Positions 43,908 through 53,034 of a stretch of 64,000 nt of DNA are shown here, piece after piece. Every line of letters begins with the position of its first letter. Positions within the stretch are counted from its first letter, which is position 1. Location: contig JFHF01000018.1 of the NCBI GenBank assembly GCA_000648925.1, forward strand, positions 62,001 to 126,000, read 5' to 3'. The notes beneath the pieces are model-generated. The model was not told where the DNA came from. It did no database searches and saw nothing but the letters and a program-made list of their open reading frames with translations. This stretch comes from Caballeronia jiangsuensis (GTDB lineage Bacteria > Pseudomonadota > Gammaproteobacteria > Burkholderiales > Burkholderiaceae). Made by a program: the position numbers and the translations under genes.

Positions 43908-45317
43908 TTACGCGTGGCGGGCCTTCGCAACCTTGTCCACGGAAATCGAATCGGCACGCAGACGCTCATACTCCTGCTCGCTCATCGGCACGGCGTCCTT
44001 CTTGCCCAGATCGTTCAGGCGGATGCGATACGTCTCACGCGCCGAGTAAGCCGCGATCGCCGCGATGACCGTCACGCCGAACGCAATCGCGCCGACCGTC
44101 AGCGGGATGTTGTTCGATCCCGGAGGCGCAACCGCTGCGAACAGGGCGGGCAGCAGCGCGGTGATCGTCGTGCCGATGTTCTGCGCAATCGCCATCGCCG
44201 AAACACGCGAGCGGGTCGGGAACAGTTCCGGATAGAAGCTCGGGAAGATCGCGTTGTAGCCTTGATACACGACGCCCCACATCAGAAGCGACATCAGGAA
44301 CGCGAGCGGAACGCTGTGGATGCTGATCGCATAGAGATACGCGAACGCCAGCACGCCGGAGATCAGCGAGCCGCCAATCATCATCGGGCGACGGCCGATC
44401 TTGTCCGACAGATTCCCGACGAACGGAATCACCAGCACCGCGACGATGTTGCCGACCACCGGAATCCACAGATACACGCTCTTGTGAAAGCCGATGCCAT
44501 ACGAAGACTGCACCGCATACGCCGCACCGAAGATCGTCGCGACGACGGGAATCACGTTCATCAGCGCCATGCAGACGACGCGGATCATGTCGGGCGTGCT
44601 GTTGGCGAACGCTTCCTTGATCGGCGACTTCGGCAGATCGCCGTGCGACTCTTCGGACGTGAACGCCGGCGTTTCATGCACTTCCTTCCGGATGATGTAG
44701 CCCGCGACCAGCACGAACGCCGACAGCAGGAACGGAATGCGCCAGCCCCAGGAGTTGAACATGTCTTCCGGCATGAACGTGGCGAGCGGCAGGAACACGG
44801 CGGCGGCGAGAATCTGGCCGGCCTGCACGCCCTGAAGCGTGAAGCTTGCGTAGTAGCCGCGGCGTCCGAATGGCGCATGCTCCAGAATCATCGAGCTTGC
44901 GCCGGAGATTTCACCGGCCACCGCGAAGCCCTGAACCAGACGCAGCACGACGAGCAACGCCGGAGCCAGCATGCCGACGCTGTGATACGTCGGCAGGAGA
45001 CCGACTGCCATCGTCGAGAAACCCATCAGGAACATGCAGATGAGCAGCACGTTCTTTCGGCCGTGCGTATCGCCCAGATGGCCGAGCACGAATGCGCCGA
45101 TCGGACGGGCAACGTAACCCACGCCGTACGTCGCGAGCGACGCGATGATCGCCACCTTCGGATTGCCCGACGGGAAGAACAATTGCGGGAAAATGAGTGC
45201 TGCTGCCTGGGCGTAAATGAAGAAGTCGTAATACTCCAGCGCCGAGCCGATCCAGCCGCTCGCGGTGGCCTTCTTCGCCTGGCGTCCGCTGTGCGCGTCT
45301 TCCTTGGGGCTAGCCAT
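43908..45317 (-). CDS. MFS transporter, metabolite:H+ symporter family
   Basis: A 469-residue, twelve-helix MFS carrier. Diagnostic segments are ASGWIGSALEYYDFFIYAQAAALIFPQLFFP, LGHLGDTHGRKNVLL and RLVQGFAVAGEISGASSMILEHAPFGRRG. It probably transports an aromatic or other organic acid. The ATG at 45317 follows GGAG; an ATG at 45335 would place that GGAG inside the gene. Divergent from an IclR regulator of the PcaR/PobR type, which is its likely controller. Confidence 0.88.
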   Translation of the reverse strand: MASPKEDAHSGRQAKKATASGWIGSALEYYDFFIYAQAAALIFPQLFFPSGNPKVAIIASLATYGVGYVARPIGAFVLGHLGDTHGRKNVLLICMFLMGFSTMAVGLLPTYHSVGMLAPALLVVLRLVQGFAVAGEISGASSMILEHAPFGRRGYYASFTLQGVQAGQILAAAVFLPLATFMPEDMFNSWGWRIPFLLSAFVLVAGYIIRKEVHETPAFTSEESHGDLPKSPIKEAFANSTPDMIRVVCMALMNVIPVVATIFGAAYAVQSSYGIGFHKSVYLWIPVVGNIVAVLVIPFVGNLSDKIGRRPMMIGGSLISGVLAFAYLYAISIHSVPLAFLMSLLMWGVVYQGYNAIFPSFYPELFPTRSRVSAMAIAQNIGTTITALLPALFAAVAPPGSNNIPLTVGAIAFGVTVIAAIAAYSARETYRIRLNDLGKKDAVPMSEQEYERLRADSISVDKVAKARHA

Positions 45318-45472
45318 AGAGATGTCTCCGAACAATGGGTTTATGGAGTTGAGCCTGAAACCTGATCGAGCGGCGGGGCGTTTGAAACACCCGAATTTCG
45401 CGTCGCTCTGAAAGTGATTGGAGAATAAGAGCGCAACCCCTTTGGATCAACGCTTTATGATAAATTTTGCGC

Positions 45473-45500
45473 GATTATCGTACGCGTGTGTCCGATAATC
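45473..45500. promoter_or_regulatory. Inverted repeat, candidate IclR operator
   Basis: GATTATCG-N12-CGATAATC, perfect 8-bp arms in the 268-bp divergent region between the MFS gene and the IclR gene. The arm spacing fits a dimer or tetramer of an IclR protein. Confidence 0.62.
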
Positions 45501-45585
45501 GATCACTTTGGGGGTTAGCACTAGCAAAAGGCTATGCTCGAGCGCCGAAACACTTGGCGATCCATAACTAAACAAGCATGTCAGC

Positions 45586-46353
45586 ATGACTAAACCGGAA
45601 CTCGACAAACGCGACTGGATCGCCGGTCTGGAGAAGGGCCTCGCGATCCTCGAAGCCTTCGACGATCAGCACGCGCGCATGACGCCCACGCAGGCCGCGA
45701 TGCGCACCGGCCTCACGCGCACGGCGGCGCGCCGCTATCTGCTGACGCTCGCGCATCTCGGCTACGTGCAGACCGACGGCAAGCTCTTCAACCTGACGCC
45801 GCGCGTGCTGCGCATGGGCTGGTCGTATTTCGAGTCGGCGCGGCTGCCGCGGATCGTGCAGCCGTATCTGCAGCAGTTGAGCGCGTTGATTCACGAATCG
45901 GTGTACGTGAGCGTGCTCGATGACTGGGACCTCGTGATCATCGCGCGCAACGGTTCGACGCGCGTGATGACGACGGGCTTCGTGCTCGGCGCGCGTGTGC
46001 CGGCCGCGCTGATGTCGGGCGGCATCGCGATGCTCGCGTACATGAACGAGACAGCGGTGCGCGGCTGGCTCGACGCGACCGAGTTCAAGCCTTTCACGCC
46101 GCTCACGATCACCAACAAGGAAAGGCTCTACGAAAAGATCCGGCAGGCGCGGATCGATGGCTATGTCGCGATCGAGCAGCAATTGCAGATGGGCGTGCGC
46201 GGCATCGCGGTGCCGATGAAGAACCGGCACGGTGAAGTGGTGGCGGCGTTGTCGGCGAACATGCCGATCGGAAAGGAAACGGGCGAGGCCGCGCTCGCTC
46301 GCGTGTTGCAGCCGTTGCAGGAGACGGCGTTGTCGATGTTGAATGTGATCTAG
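45586..46353 (+). CDS. IclR-family regulator (PcaR/PobR type)
   Basis: A 255-residue IclR regulator: WIAGLEKGLAILEAFDDQHARMTPTQAAMRTGLTRTAARRYLLTL forms the wHTH, followed by an effector domain with the motif SVLDDWDLVIIAR and the C-terminal GVRGIAVPM. This branch commonly responds to protocatechuate, 4-hydroxybenzoate or beta-ketoadipate. Divergent from the MFS transporter, which it probably activates or represses. Confidence 0.88.
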   Translation: MTKPELDKRDWIAGLEKGLAILEAFDDQHARMTPTQAAMRTGLTRTAARRYLLTLAHLGYVQTDGKLFNLTPRVLRMGWSYFESARLPRIVQPYLQQLSALIHESVYVSVLDDWDLVIIARNGSTRVMTTGFVLGARVPAALMSGGIAMLAYMNETAVRGWLDATEFKPFTPLTITNKERLYEKIRQARIDGYVAIEQQLQMGVRGIAVPMKNRHGEVVAALSANMPIGKETGEAALARVLQPLQETALSMLNVI

Positions 46354-46374
46354 TTGCGTCGAGTTGAGGGTTGA

Positions 46375-46391
46375 GGTGAGGGTTTTCGGGA
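46375..46391 (-). repeat. Dispersed iteron copy
   Basis: The minus strand reads TCCCG-AAAACC-CTCACC, an exact core match, 22 bp after the IclR stop and about 30 kb from the origin field. Confidence 0.78.
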
Positions 46392-46457
46392 TCGTGTGGT
46401 CTGGACGCTGCCGAAGCCCGTATTCAAAGGCTTTGCGGCGAGTGTCAACAGCTCAGA

Positions 46458-46474
46458 GGTGAGGGTTTTCGGGA
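46458..46474 (-). repeat. Dispersed iteron copy
   Basis: The minus strand reads TCCCG-AAAACC-CTCACC, identical over all 17 bases to the copy at 46375 and 83 bp from it. The pair occupies the 246-bp intergenic region before the Spy-like gene. Confidence 0.78.
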
Positions 46475-46599
46475 GCGCCGCGCGGCGGACGAGCGCCCTC
46501 ACTCTCACCTAATTCCCCCTCCCTACACTCCTTTCCATGGTTGCGGCGACACACCCGCTCAACCACATCCGCACATCGACAAAAGGAAAGGGGAACGAA

Positions 46600-47136
46600 A
46601 TGACCCAGCTCAACGCATCGGCGAACGCGCGCAAGGCACGTACCACCGGCTTGCTTCTCAAGCTCTCGGCGTTATCCGTCGTCACGGCGCTTTCGCTCGG
46701 GCTCGGCTCCGCGCCGGTCTACGCGCAGGCGCTGCCGATGGACAACGCCGCGCCCGCCCGCGTGCAGCCGTTCGACGTGCGCACGCTCCACGATCAACTG
46801 AATCTCAGCGCCGATCAGGAAGTGCAGTGGCAGGCCGCGCTCGATGCGATGCGCGAGAGTCATTCGTCGGAGCGCATGAACGCGGACCAGATGCAGGCGC
46901 GCATCCAGACGATGCTCAAGCAGCCGATACTCGATCTCCCCGCGCTGCACGCGCTGGACCAGAAGATCCGGCAGCAGGACGCGCCCTTGTCCGAGCAATC
47001 GGCGAAAGCCTGGCTCAAGTTCTACGGCAGCCTGAACAATCAGCAGAAGACCACCTTCAGCGATGCGATCCGGCCGCAGTTCGAGAACATCGCGCATCAT
47101 CCGGCGCGCCCCTACGATCCGCGCACCGGACTTTGA
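46600..47136 (+). CDS. Spy/CpxP-like periplasmic protein
   Basis: A 178-residue exported protein with a long signal peptide (ending ...APVYAQA, about residue 45). The mature part is all-helical and Gln/Met-rich (LHDQLNLSADQEVQWQAALDAM, SERMNADQMQARIQTMLKQP), recalling the LTxxQ repeats of Spy/CpxP-type chaperones; the C-terminal motif WLKFYGSLNNQQKTTFSDAI fits that family. Likely an envelope-stress chaperone or sensor. AAGGAAAGG precedes the ATG at 46600. Confidence 0.72.
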   Translation: MTQLNASANARKARTTGLLLKLSALSVVTALSLGLGSAPVYAQALPMDNAAPARVQPFDVRTLHDQLNLSADQEVQWQAALDAMRESHSSERMNADQMQARIQTMLKQPILDLPALHALDQKIRQQDAPLSEQSAKAWLKFYGSLNNQQKTTFSDAIRPQFENIAHHPARPYDPRTGL

Positions 47137-47147
47137 CGCGAACAAGC

Positions 47148-47840
47148 TCAGGACGCGCCCGTGAAGATCGGCCCTTGTCCGCCCGGCACGAACGCGCGGG
47201 GTGCATGGTCGATGCTCGCGCCGGACTGATCGCGCCCGGCCGATGACGGCGCGGGATCGCGCAACGTGACGGCGGTCTCCGATGTGATCGGCACGCTCGG
47301 TTGCGCGAGCAGTTCGGTCTTGCGCATCGAGCCCGCCGACGTCCCGAAGTAATACCCGATGATGCTGATCCATGCGGTCCCGAGCGCGCCGACCACGACG
47401 TTCACGAGATCGCGGTTCGGCTCGGGCAACGCGCGCAGCGCCATCAACAGCAGAATGCCGAAGAAGCCGGCCGTGACGCACATCGCGAGGACCTTCGGCA
47501 CCCAGTCCTTGTTCGCGATGCCCATTGCGCGCGCATCGGCGCGATCGCCCGCCGCGATGCGCGCCATGTCCGCCTCGAACGACAGACGCGCCTGCGCCGC
47601 CGCCACCACCAGTTGTTGCAACTGCAACGAGTTCGCGTTCTCCGCCTGACTGATCTTGTCGAGCGCGGCGGGATCGTTGAGCGCGGTCTCGACGACATTC
47701 GGATCGCTCGGCGTACCGAGCGCATGCGAGATGATCGCGGCCGCCGTGCTCACGCCGAGCCCGACCGGCCCGCCGATGAGACCCGCCAGAAGAGGCGCCT
47801 TCGCGCCGATGGTTGCCGCCACTTTCGTCCAGTCCATCAT
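47148..47840 (-). CDS. Holin-like three-helix membrane protein
   Basis: A 230-residue protein with three hydrophobic segments (LLAGLIGGPVGLGVSTAAAI, VLAMCVTAGFFGILLLMALRA, LVNVVVGALGTAWISIIGYYF) and a helical linker, matching the three-TM phage holin superfamily. The Pro/Ser-rich C-terminal tail is cytoplasmic-looking. It begins at the double ATG (47840) overlapping the stop of the muramidase gene. Together they look like a two-gene lysis cassette without other phage genes nearby. Confidence 0.75.
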   Translation of the reverse strand: MMDWTKVAATIGAKAPLLAGLIGGPVGLGVSTAAAIISHALGTPSDPNVVETALNDPAALDKISQAENANSLQLQQLVVAAAQARLSFEADMARIAAGDRADARAMGIANKDWVPKVLAMCVTAGFFGILLLMALRALPEPNRDLVNVVVGALGTAWISIIGYYFGTSAGSMRKTELLAQPSVPITSETAVTLRDPAPSSAGRDQSGASIDHAPRAFVPGGQGPIFTGAS

Positions 47841-48319
47841 GCTGCTCCCAGGAGAAGATTCGTCGCCATGCGATCGGTCCAGCCGCGGCTGAACGTCGGC
47901 CAGGCATGCAGGCCCTTCAGATAACGCAATCGATATGCGATGAAACGCAGAACGAAGCGCATCGGATCGGCGGCTTTCACGGCATCGACGGTATCGGGGC
48001 CGAACTTGCCGTCTTCCTTCGCGCCCGATGCCTTCTGCATCCACAGCACGACGAGACCGCCGTTGTAGTTCGCATCGAAGATCTGGAACGCGACGCGCGG
48101 ATCGAATTCGTCGAGATGCAGCGGATCCCAGTACTTCTGCTTCGCGATGCGCTTCGCGAGTTCGAGCGGCAGGTCCTTCATCGCGCCGGCATAACCGTAG
48201 CCACGCGCGACGCGCGCCGTCACGCCCCACATCGTTTCGCCGCCCGGGTCCGCCGGATGAAACGAGTAGCCGCCTTCGCTGCCGATCAGCGCTTCGAAGG
48301 CGTCATCGAAATTGTTCAT
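47837..48319 (-). CDS. GH108-type muramidase (secretion-activator/ZliS family endolysin)
   Basis: A 160-residue lysozyme-like protein of glycoside hydrolase family 108 with the catalytic motif GSEGGYSFHPADPGGETMWGVT (Glu15 as the likely acid) and a C-terminal peptidoglycan-binding half (NYNGGLVVLWMQKASGAKEDGKFGPDTVDAV). It lacks a signal peptide, so export would depend on the holin-like partner encoded directly downstream (ATGA overlap). AAGGAGACAAC precedes the ATG at 48319. Confidence 0.85.
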   Translation of the reverse strand: MNNFDDAFEALIGSEGGYSFHPADPGGETMWGVTARVARGYGYAGAMKDLPLELAKRIAKQKYWDPLHLDEFDPRVAFQIFDANYNGGLVVLWMQKASGAKEDGKFGPDTVDAVKAADPMRFVLRFIAYRLRYLKGLHAWPTFSRGWTDRMATNLLLGAA

Positions 48320-48741
48320 GGTTGTCTCCTTGGCGCCTGCGCGTGCCGCCGGTAACTCGCGATACGAAAGCCGCGGCGCCGGAAGAAACGGGCCGGCGCA
48401 CGAGGCGGCCGGCCCGGTCGCGTCAAACAGTGGCAGGCAGTCATGACGCGACGGCAAATCCTTATGCATCGGCTATGCCAGGCGATGGGAGAAACGCGTC
48501 CGGGCCTTGTCCGGCAAGGCTCCGGCAGCGTTCGGAAGCTGGCGAAAAAAAATGAACTGTCGTGCGCCGGCCAACGCTTTTAACTGCGTTTGTTCGATCT
48601 GCCCAGACATCGAACTGCACACCGCACGCTCATTCGACGCTCATTGTCCACGCCTACGATGCGTAGCATCCAGGCGGCGCGGTCCCGATCGAAACCATCG
48701 CACTGCCTTTCGTTGACGACGTTTCATCGAGGAGAAATGCC
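48320..48741. other. Gene-free divergent intergenic region
   Basis: 422 bp between the leftward muramidase gene and rightward terB-like gene. I see no credible gene. It contains an imperfect GC-rich inverted segment (about 48365-48420), an A-run at 48545-48552, and a small palindrome CTACG-ATG-CGTAG near 48652. No promoter could be called with confidence. Confidence 0.5.
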
Positions 48742-49128
48742 ATGCGTCACTACCCATCGGACAGTCCCCGCGCGGCCGCGCGCATCGTCGTGATGTCGCT
48801 CATCGCGGACGGGCATATCGGCAGTGCGGAAATCGAAGAGCTCGAAAAGCGCGGCTTCTATGCGCGGCTCGGGCTTCATGCAGGCGAGTTGCACGAGGTC
48901 GTGCGCGAGGTCTGCGAAGACCTCACCCGATGCTCCTATCTCACGTGGGACGACGCGTGTCGAGTCGATTCAGGCATCGTGCAGCAGCTCGCGGAAGAAG
49001 TGCGCGACGAGCGCATGAGACGCGACGTGCTCACGCTCTGCGAATCGGCGGTGGTCGCGGACGGCATGATGACCTGCACCGAAGCCGCCGTGATCGATGC
49101 CGTGAAGCGCACGTGGCGCATGCATTGA
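48742..49128 (+). CDS. TerB-like protein
   Basis: A 128-residue all-helical protein with the TerB-type repeated acidic helix pattern (VVMSLIADGHIGSAEIEELEKRGFY, then CESAVVADGMMTCTEAAVIDAVK), in which the two DG positions recall the metal-binding sites of tellurite-resistance TerB. Function in this setting is probably stress-related. GAGGAG precedes the ATG. Followed after 31 bp by a universal stress protein gene. Confidence 0.75.
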   Translation: MRHYPSDSPRAAARIVVMSLIADGHIGSAEIEELEKRGFYARLGLHAGELHEVVREVCEDLTRCSYLTWDDACRVDSGIVQQLAEEVRDERMRRDVLTLCESAVVADGMMTCTEAAVIDAVKRTWRMH

Positions 49129-49159
49129 ATCGCGCGAATCATCGAACGGAGACGACATC

Positions 49160-49687
49160 ATGCAAAAGCACATCCTCGTCGCGGTGGGCCCGGGCTACAG
49201 CCATGCCGCGCTCGCGCTCGGCATCGCGCGGGCCCGCGAATGCAACGCGCGCCTCACCGCGCTTCATGTGGTGGACCGCACGCCGTTCTGGGCGATATCG
49301 TCCGCGCAGTACGACTGCGGCGCGGCGCTCGCGCATGTCGATGAACTCGCACGCGGCGTCGAGAAGCGCACGCTTCAGGCGATACGCGCGTCGAGCATCA
49401 ACGGCGTGTGCGTGACGATGGACCTGCCGAGCGGCACGACGCTCGGGCGCGTGATCGCGCAGGCGGCGCGCGAGTTCGATGCTGACCTCATCGTGATCGG
49501 CCGCACGAAGGCGACGAACTGGCGTTTCTGGGAAGAGCGCGTGTCGGACGCGGTGAGCCGTTACAGCAATCGCCGCGTGCTGATCGCGTCGAATCATGCG
49601 GGGCACATCGTGTCCGCTGAAACAAAATCGACACCGTTAAGCTTTACCATCGCCGATTCGACGCAGCGCGTCACTCGTCCATCGTAA
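49160..49687 (+). CDS. Universal stress protein (UspA family)
   Basis: A 175-residue Usp-fold protein: HILVAVGPGYSHAALALGIARARE (strand 1 and helix 1), FDADLIVIGRTKATNWRFWEERVSDAVSRYSNRRVLIA with a modified G-2x-G-9x-G nucleotide loop. It may bind ATP, though the loop is degenerate. GGAGACGAC precedes the ATG. Probably co-regulated with the TerB-like gene. Confidence 0.85.
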   Translation: MQKHILVAVGPGYSHAALALGIARARECNARLTALHVVDRTPFWAISSAQYDCGAALAHVDELARGVEKRTLQAIRASSINGVCVTMDLPSGTTLGRVIAQAAREFDADLIVIGRTKATNWRFWEERVSDAVSRYSNRRVLIASNHAGHIVSAETKSTPLSFTIADSTQRVTRPS

Positions 49688-49707
49688 AGTCCGAGAGGAA
49701 GCTCGCC

Positions 49708-51324
49708 ATGCCGGATCGTATCGTCAAGCCGTCCCGACGCACCTTGTTGAAGGGTCTCGTTTCCGGCACGGGACTCGCGCTCACGGGCGCGGGTCTCGCC
49801 GATGCCCTCGCGCAAGGCGTCGCGCCCGCCGTCGTCACCGCGGAAAAGTCCCGTCCGCAACTGCCCGGCGGCGTGATGAGCGGCGATGTCACGGCGACGA
49901 GCGGCATCGTCTGGAGCCGCACGGACCGGCCGGCGCGCATGATCGTCGAGTATTCGACGAGCGAGCGCTTCGATACCTTCCAGCGACGCATCGGGCCGGC
50001 CGCGCTCGAGAGCAGCGGCTTCACGGCGCGCGTCGATCTGACTGGCCTGCCGCCTGCCGCCGACATGTTCTATCGCGTGCGCTTTCAGGATCTCGTCGAT
50101 GGCAAGGCATACAGCGAGCCGGTGACGGGACGCCTGCGCACCGCATCGCTCGATGCGAACAAGCCGGTCACGTTCGTCTTTTCCGGCGATGAAGCGGGGC
50201 AGGGCTGGGGCATCAACGAGCGCTTCGGCGGCTATCGCATCTATGAGGCGATGCGCCGCGAAGCGCCGGACTTCTTCATCCATCAGGGCGACCAGATCTA
50301 TGCGGACAACGTGATCGAATCGGAAGTGAAGCTGCCCGACGGTTCCATGTGGACCAACATCGTCACCGAAGGCAAGTCGCATGTCGCGCAGACGCTCGAC
50401 GACTACCGCGTGGCCTTCGCCTACAACCAGCTCGACAAGAACAAGCGCCGCTTCGCCGCGGAAGTGCCGTTCCTCGTGCAATGGGACGATCACGAAGTGC
50501 GCAACAACTGGTATCCGGGCCAGAGAATCGGCGACGCGGAGAAGCGCTATCAGACGCGCTCGATCAATCTGCTCGAAGCGCGCGCGAAGCAGGCGATGTT
50601 CGAATACAACCCGTATCGAATCAATCAGCTCGATCCGGAGCAGGTGTATCGCGGTTTTCAGTTCGGTCCGCTGCTCGACGTGTTCATGCTCGACGAGCGT
50701 TCGTATCGCGGCGCGAACTCGCCGAACAGACAGACCCGTCTCGATGCGGATTCGGCGTTTCTCGGCTCGCAGCAGACGGCGTGGCTGAAGGCGTCGTTGA
50801 AGGCGTCGCGCGCAACGTGGAAGGTGATCGCGAGCGACATGCCGATCTCGCTCGTCGTCCCCGATGCGAACCCGGACGTGCCGAAGGGCACGTTCGAGGC
50901 ATGGGCCAACGCCGAAAACGGCGCTCCGCTCGGCCGCGAACTGGAGCTCGCGGAGATCCTGCGCTTCATCAAGCAGGAGGACATCAGGAACGTCGTGTGG
51001 ATCACGGCCGACGTGCACTACGCACAGGCGACGCATTACGATCCGTCGCGCGCGAAGTTCACCGAGTTCAAGCCGTTCTGGGAATTCGTCGGCGGGCCGA
51101 TCAACGCGGGCACCTTCGGACCCAACGATCTCGACACGACGTTCGGTCCGGAACTGCGCTACGTGAGCGTGCCAAAGGACAATCCGCAGAACCGCTCGCC
51201 CGCGTCGCTGCAACAGTTTTACGGCCGCGCGAAGATCGATCCCGTCAGCCGCGCGATGACGGTCTCGCTGCACGACCTGAACGGCAAGTCGCTCTACGAA
51301 GTGAAGCTCGACGTCGAAGCGTGA
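49708..51324 (+). CDS. phoD: PhoD-family alkaline phosphatase/phosphodiesterase
   Basis: A 538-residue PhoD-like protein with a twin-arginine (Tat) signal: Arg10-Arg11 in PSRRTLLKGLVSGTGLAL. It has the N-terminal PhoD_N beta domain (GGVMSGDVTATSGIVWSRTDRP) and a metallophosphatase core with FIHQGDQIYAD, WDDHEVRNNW and ITADVHYAQ. A Ca2+/Fe3+ enzyme releasing phosphate from phosphodiesters or monoesters in the periplasm. AGAGGAAG precedes the ATG. It follows usp by 20 bp. No Pho box was recognised. Confidence 0.92.
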   Translation: MPDRIVKPSRRTLLKGLVSGTGLALTGAGLADALAQGVAPAVVTAEKSRPQLPGGVMSGDVTATSGIVWSRTDRPARMIVEYSTSERFDTFQRRIGPAALESSGFTARVDLTGLPPAADMFYRVRFQDLVDGKAYSEPVTGRLRTASLDANKPVTFVFSGDEAGQGWGINERFGGYRIYEAMRREAPDFFIHQGDQIYADNVIESEVKLPDGSMWTNIVTEGKSHVAQTLDDYRVAFAYNQLDKNKRRFAAEVPFLVQWDDHEVRNNWYPGQRIGDAEKRYQTRSINLLEARAKQAMFEYNPYRINQLDPEQVYRGFQFGPLLDVFMLDERSYRGANSPNRQTRLDADSAFLGSQQTAWLKASLKASRATWKVIASDMPISLVVPDANPDVPKGTFEAWANAENGAPLGRELELAEILRFIKQEDIRNVVWITADVHYAQATHYDPSRAKFTEFKPFWEFVGGPINAGTFGPNDLDTTFGPELRYVSVPKDNPQNRSPASLQQFYGRAKIDPVSRAMTVSLHDLNGKSLYEVKLDVEA

Positions 51325-51339
51325 GCGCGGCGTCGATCG

Positions 51340-51942
51340 CTATCCGGCGAGCTTCGCCGCCAGTTCGGCGACATGCTTGCCCTGATAGCGCGCGATATCG
51401 AGTTCGTTCTGCGTAGGCTGGCGGCTGCCGTCGGCGGATGCCATCGTCGTCGCGCCGTAGGGCGTGCCGCCTGAAATCTCGCTCATGTTCGTGAGTCCGG
51501 CGCAGGCATACGGCACGCCGACGATCACCATGCCGTGATGCAGCAGCGTGTTATGAAACGACGTGATCGTGGTTTCCTGTCCGCCATGCTGCGAAGCGGT
51601 CGATGAAAACACGCTGCCGATCTTGCCGACGAGCGCGCCTTTCACCCACAGCCCGCCGGTCTGATCGAGAAAGGTGCGCATCTGGCCCGCCATGTTGCCG
51701 AAGCGCGTCGGCGTGCCGAAGATGATCGCGTCGTAATCCGCGAGTTCGTCGACGGTGGCGACGCTCGCCTGCTGATCGAGCTTCACGCCGATCTTCGCGG
51801 CCTGGTCGGCGGGAATCGTTTCGGGCACGCGCTTGACCGTGACTTCCGCGCCCGCGACGCCGCTTGCACCTTCGGCTATCGCCTGCGCCATCGTTTCGAC
51901 GTGGCCGTACATCGAATAGTAGAGAACCAGTACTTTCGCCAT
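51340..51942 (-). CDS. wrbA: NAD(P)H:quinone oxidoreductase WrbA
   Basis: A 200-residue flavodoxin-like protein, [26 protein letters not shown], with [25 protein letters not shown] (FMN-binding) and [25 protein letters not shown], all diagnostic of WrbA. It reduces quinones by two electrons. The ATG at 51942 has AAGGACAC before it; the longer in-frame reading is rejected. Confidence 0.95.
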   Translation of the reverse strand: MAKVLVLYYSMYGHVETMAQAIAEGASGVAGAEVTVKRVPETIPADQAAKIGVKLDQQASVATVDELADYDAIIFGTPTRFGNMAGQMRTFLDQTGGLWVKGALVGKIGSVFSSTASQHGGQETTITSFHNTLLHHGMVIVGVPYACAGLTNMSEISGGTPYGATTMASADGSRQPTQNELDIARYQGKHVAELAAKLAG

Positions 51943-52125
51943 GATGTGTCCTTGTGTGAGGGTGCATCGGATGGAGACGTGCGGCGCCTTGCGCGCCTTC
52001 AAAGATAGCACTGCCGCGCCCGTTCGCAAGGAACTGGCCTGCCCGCGCGAATGCCAGCCGTGCATGGACTGGCGCGCGTTTCTCCGGCCACAATGTCGAT
52101 AAACCGAAACGGAGACGCCAACGCC

Positions 52126-52764
52126 ATGAACGGCCATGCCTTGCTCAGCGCCAACCTGCTCCTTGCCTACTCGGCTTATTTCGTCGGCACGGCGAGTCCC
52201 GGGCCGAGCAATCTCGCGATCATGTCGATTGCCAGCACATCGGGCCGGCGCGCGGCGTTCGCATTCGCGGCGGGCGTGATGTCCGGCTCGTTCTTCTGGG
52301 CGATGCTCGCGGCGCTCGGCCTCTCCGCCGCGCTGACCGCGTACTCGGGCTTCCTCATCGGCGTGAAGATTTGCGGCGGGTTATATCTGCTGTGGCTCGC
52401 GTTCAAATCGGGGCGCGCGGCGCTGAAGCCTCCGGTGCGCAATGCATCGGCGGATGCGCGGGGGCACAGCGTGCGCAGGCTCTATGCACGCGGCGCGCTC
52501 TTGCATCTCACCAACCCGAAGGCGATTCTCGTGTGGATGTCGGTGGCGGCGCTCGGCTCGTCGGCGGGGGAAGGGCCGGGACATATGCTCGTGGTCGTCG
52601 CGGGATGTCTGTGCATCGGCGCGTGCGTGTTCGGCGGCTATGCTGCGCTCTTCTCGATGGCCTCCGCGCGGCGCATCTATACGCGCATCCAGCGCGGTCT
52701 CGATGCGTGCCTCGCGCTCGTGTTCGGCGCGGCGGGCATTCGCCTGCTGACTTCGCGTGTGTGA
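52126..52764 (+). CDS. LysE-family amino acid exporter
   Basis: A 212-residue, about six-helix membrane protein of the LysE/RhtB superfamily with the N-terminal signature [32 protein letters not shown] and [12 protein letters not shown]. Exports an amino acid or related metabolite. The ATG at 52126 (GGAGA about 10 nt upstream) starts at the first helix. A small candidate gene begins 4 nt after its stop. Confidence 0.88.
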   Translation: MNGHALLSANLLLAYSAYFVGTASPGPSNLAIMSIASTSGRRAAFAFAAGVMSGSFFWAMLAALGLSAALTAYSGFLIGVKICGGLYLLWLAFKSGRAALKPPVRNASADARGHSVRRLYARGALLHLTNPKAILVWMSVAALGSSAGEGPGHMLVVVAGCLCIGACVFGGYAALFSMASARRIYTRIQRGLDACLALVFGAAGIRLLTSRV

Positions 52765-52767
52765 TGC

Positions 52768-52947
52768 ATGAACCGGCTTGCGCGGGCGTCGGCGCTTTCG
52801 GCTGAATCGGCGTTTGCGTTTTTGATGCGACTGCCGACGGCGGTGCTCATCGAGCTGGAAAAGCGCGCCTCGCCGTTCTGGATCATGACGACCGTGCACG
52901 CGTTCTACCACCTCATCGCACTGTTCGCACTTTCGCAGCTCGTGTAG
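52768..52947 (+). CDS. Candidate small protein downstream of the LysE-type exporter
   Basis: A 59-codon open frame starting at an ATG 4 nt after the exporter stop. The predicted peptide is basic at the start and ends in a hydrophobic helix (TTVHAFYHLIALFALSQLV) that could insert in the membrane. Codons are GC-rich at third positions as in real neighbours, and the position suggests translational coupling. No family is recognised, and it could be fortuitous. Confidence 0.35.
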   Translation: MNRLARASALSAESAFAFLMRLPTAVLIELEKRASPFWIMTTVHAFYHLIALFALSQLV

Positions 52948-53034
52948 CGGATTTGCCGCATCTCGTGCGGTTCGGCTTTGCATCTGGACGATCGACGGCT
53001 ACGCTCAAACCAGACGCCCGATATCACCAGAACG

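Noticed and set aside
46490..46508. Third iteron-like sequence before the Spy-like gene
   Set aside because: It has CTCACC but no TCCYG at the required spacing.
47148..48319. Prophage
   Set aside because: Only the holin-like and muramidase genes are phage-like; neighbours are ordinary chromosomal genes and no integrase, capsid or tail gene is present.
51952..51968. Iteron-like TGTGAGGGTGCATCGGA before wrbA
   Set aside because: Too many mismatches to the core pattern.
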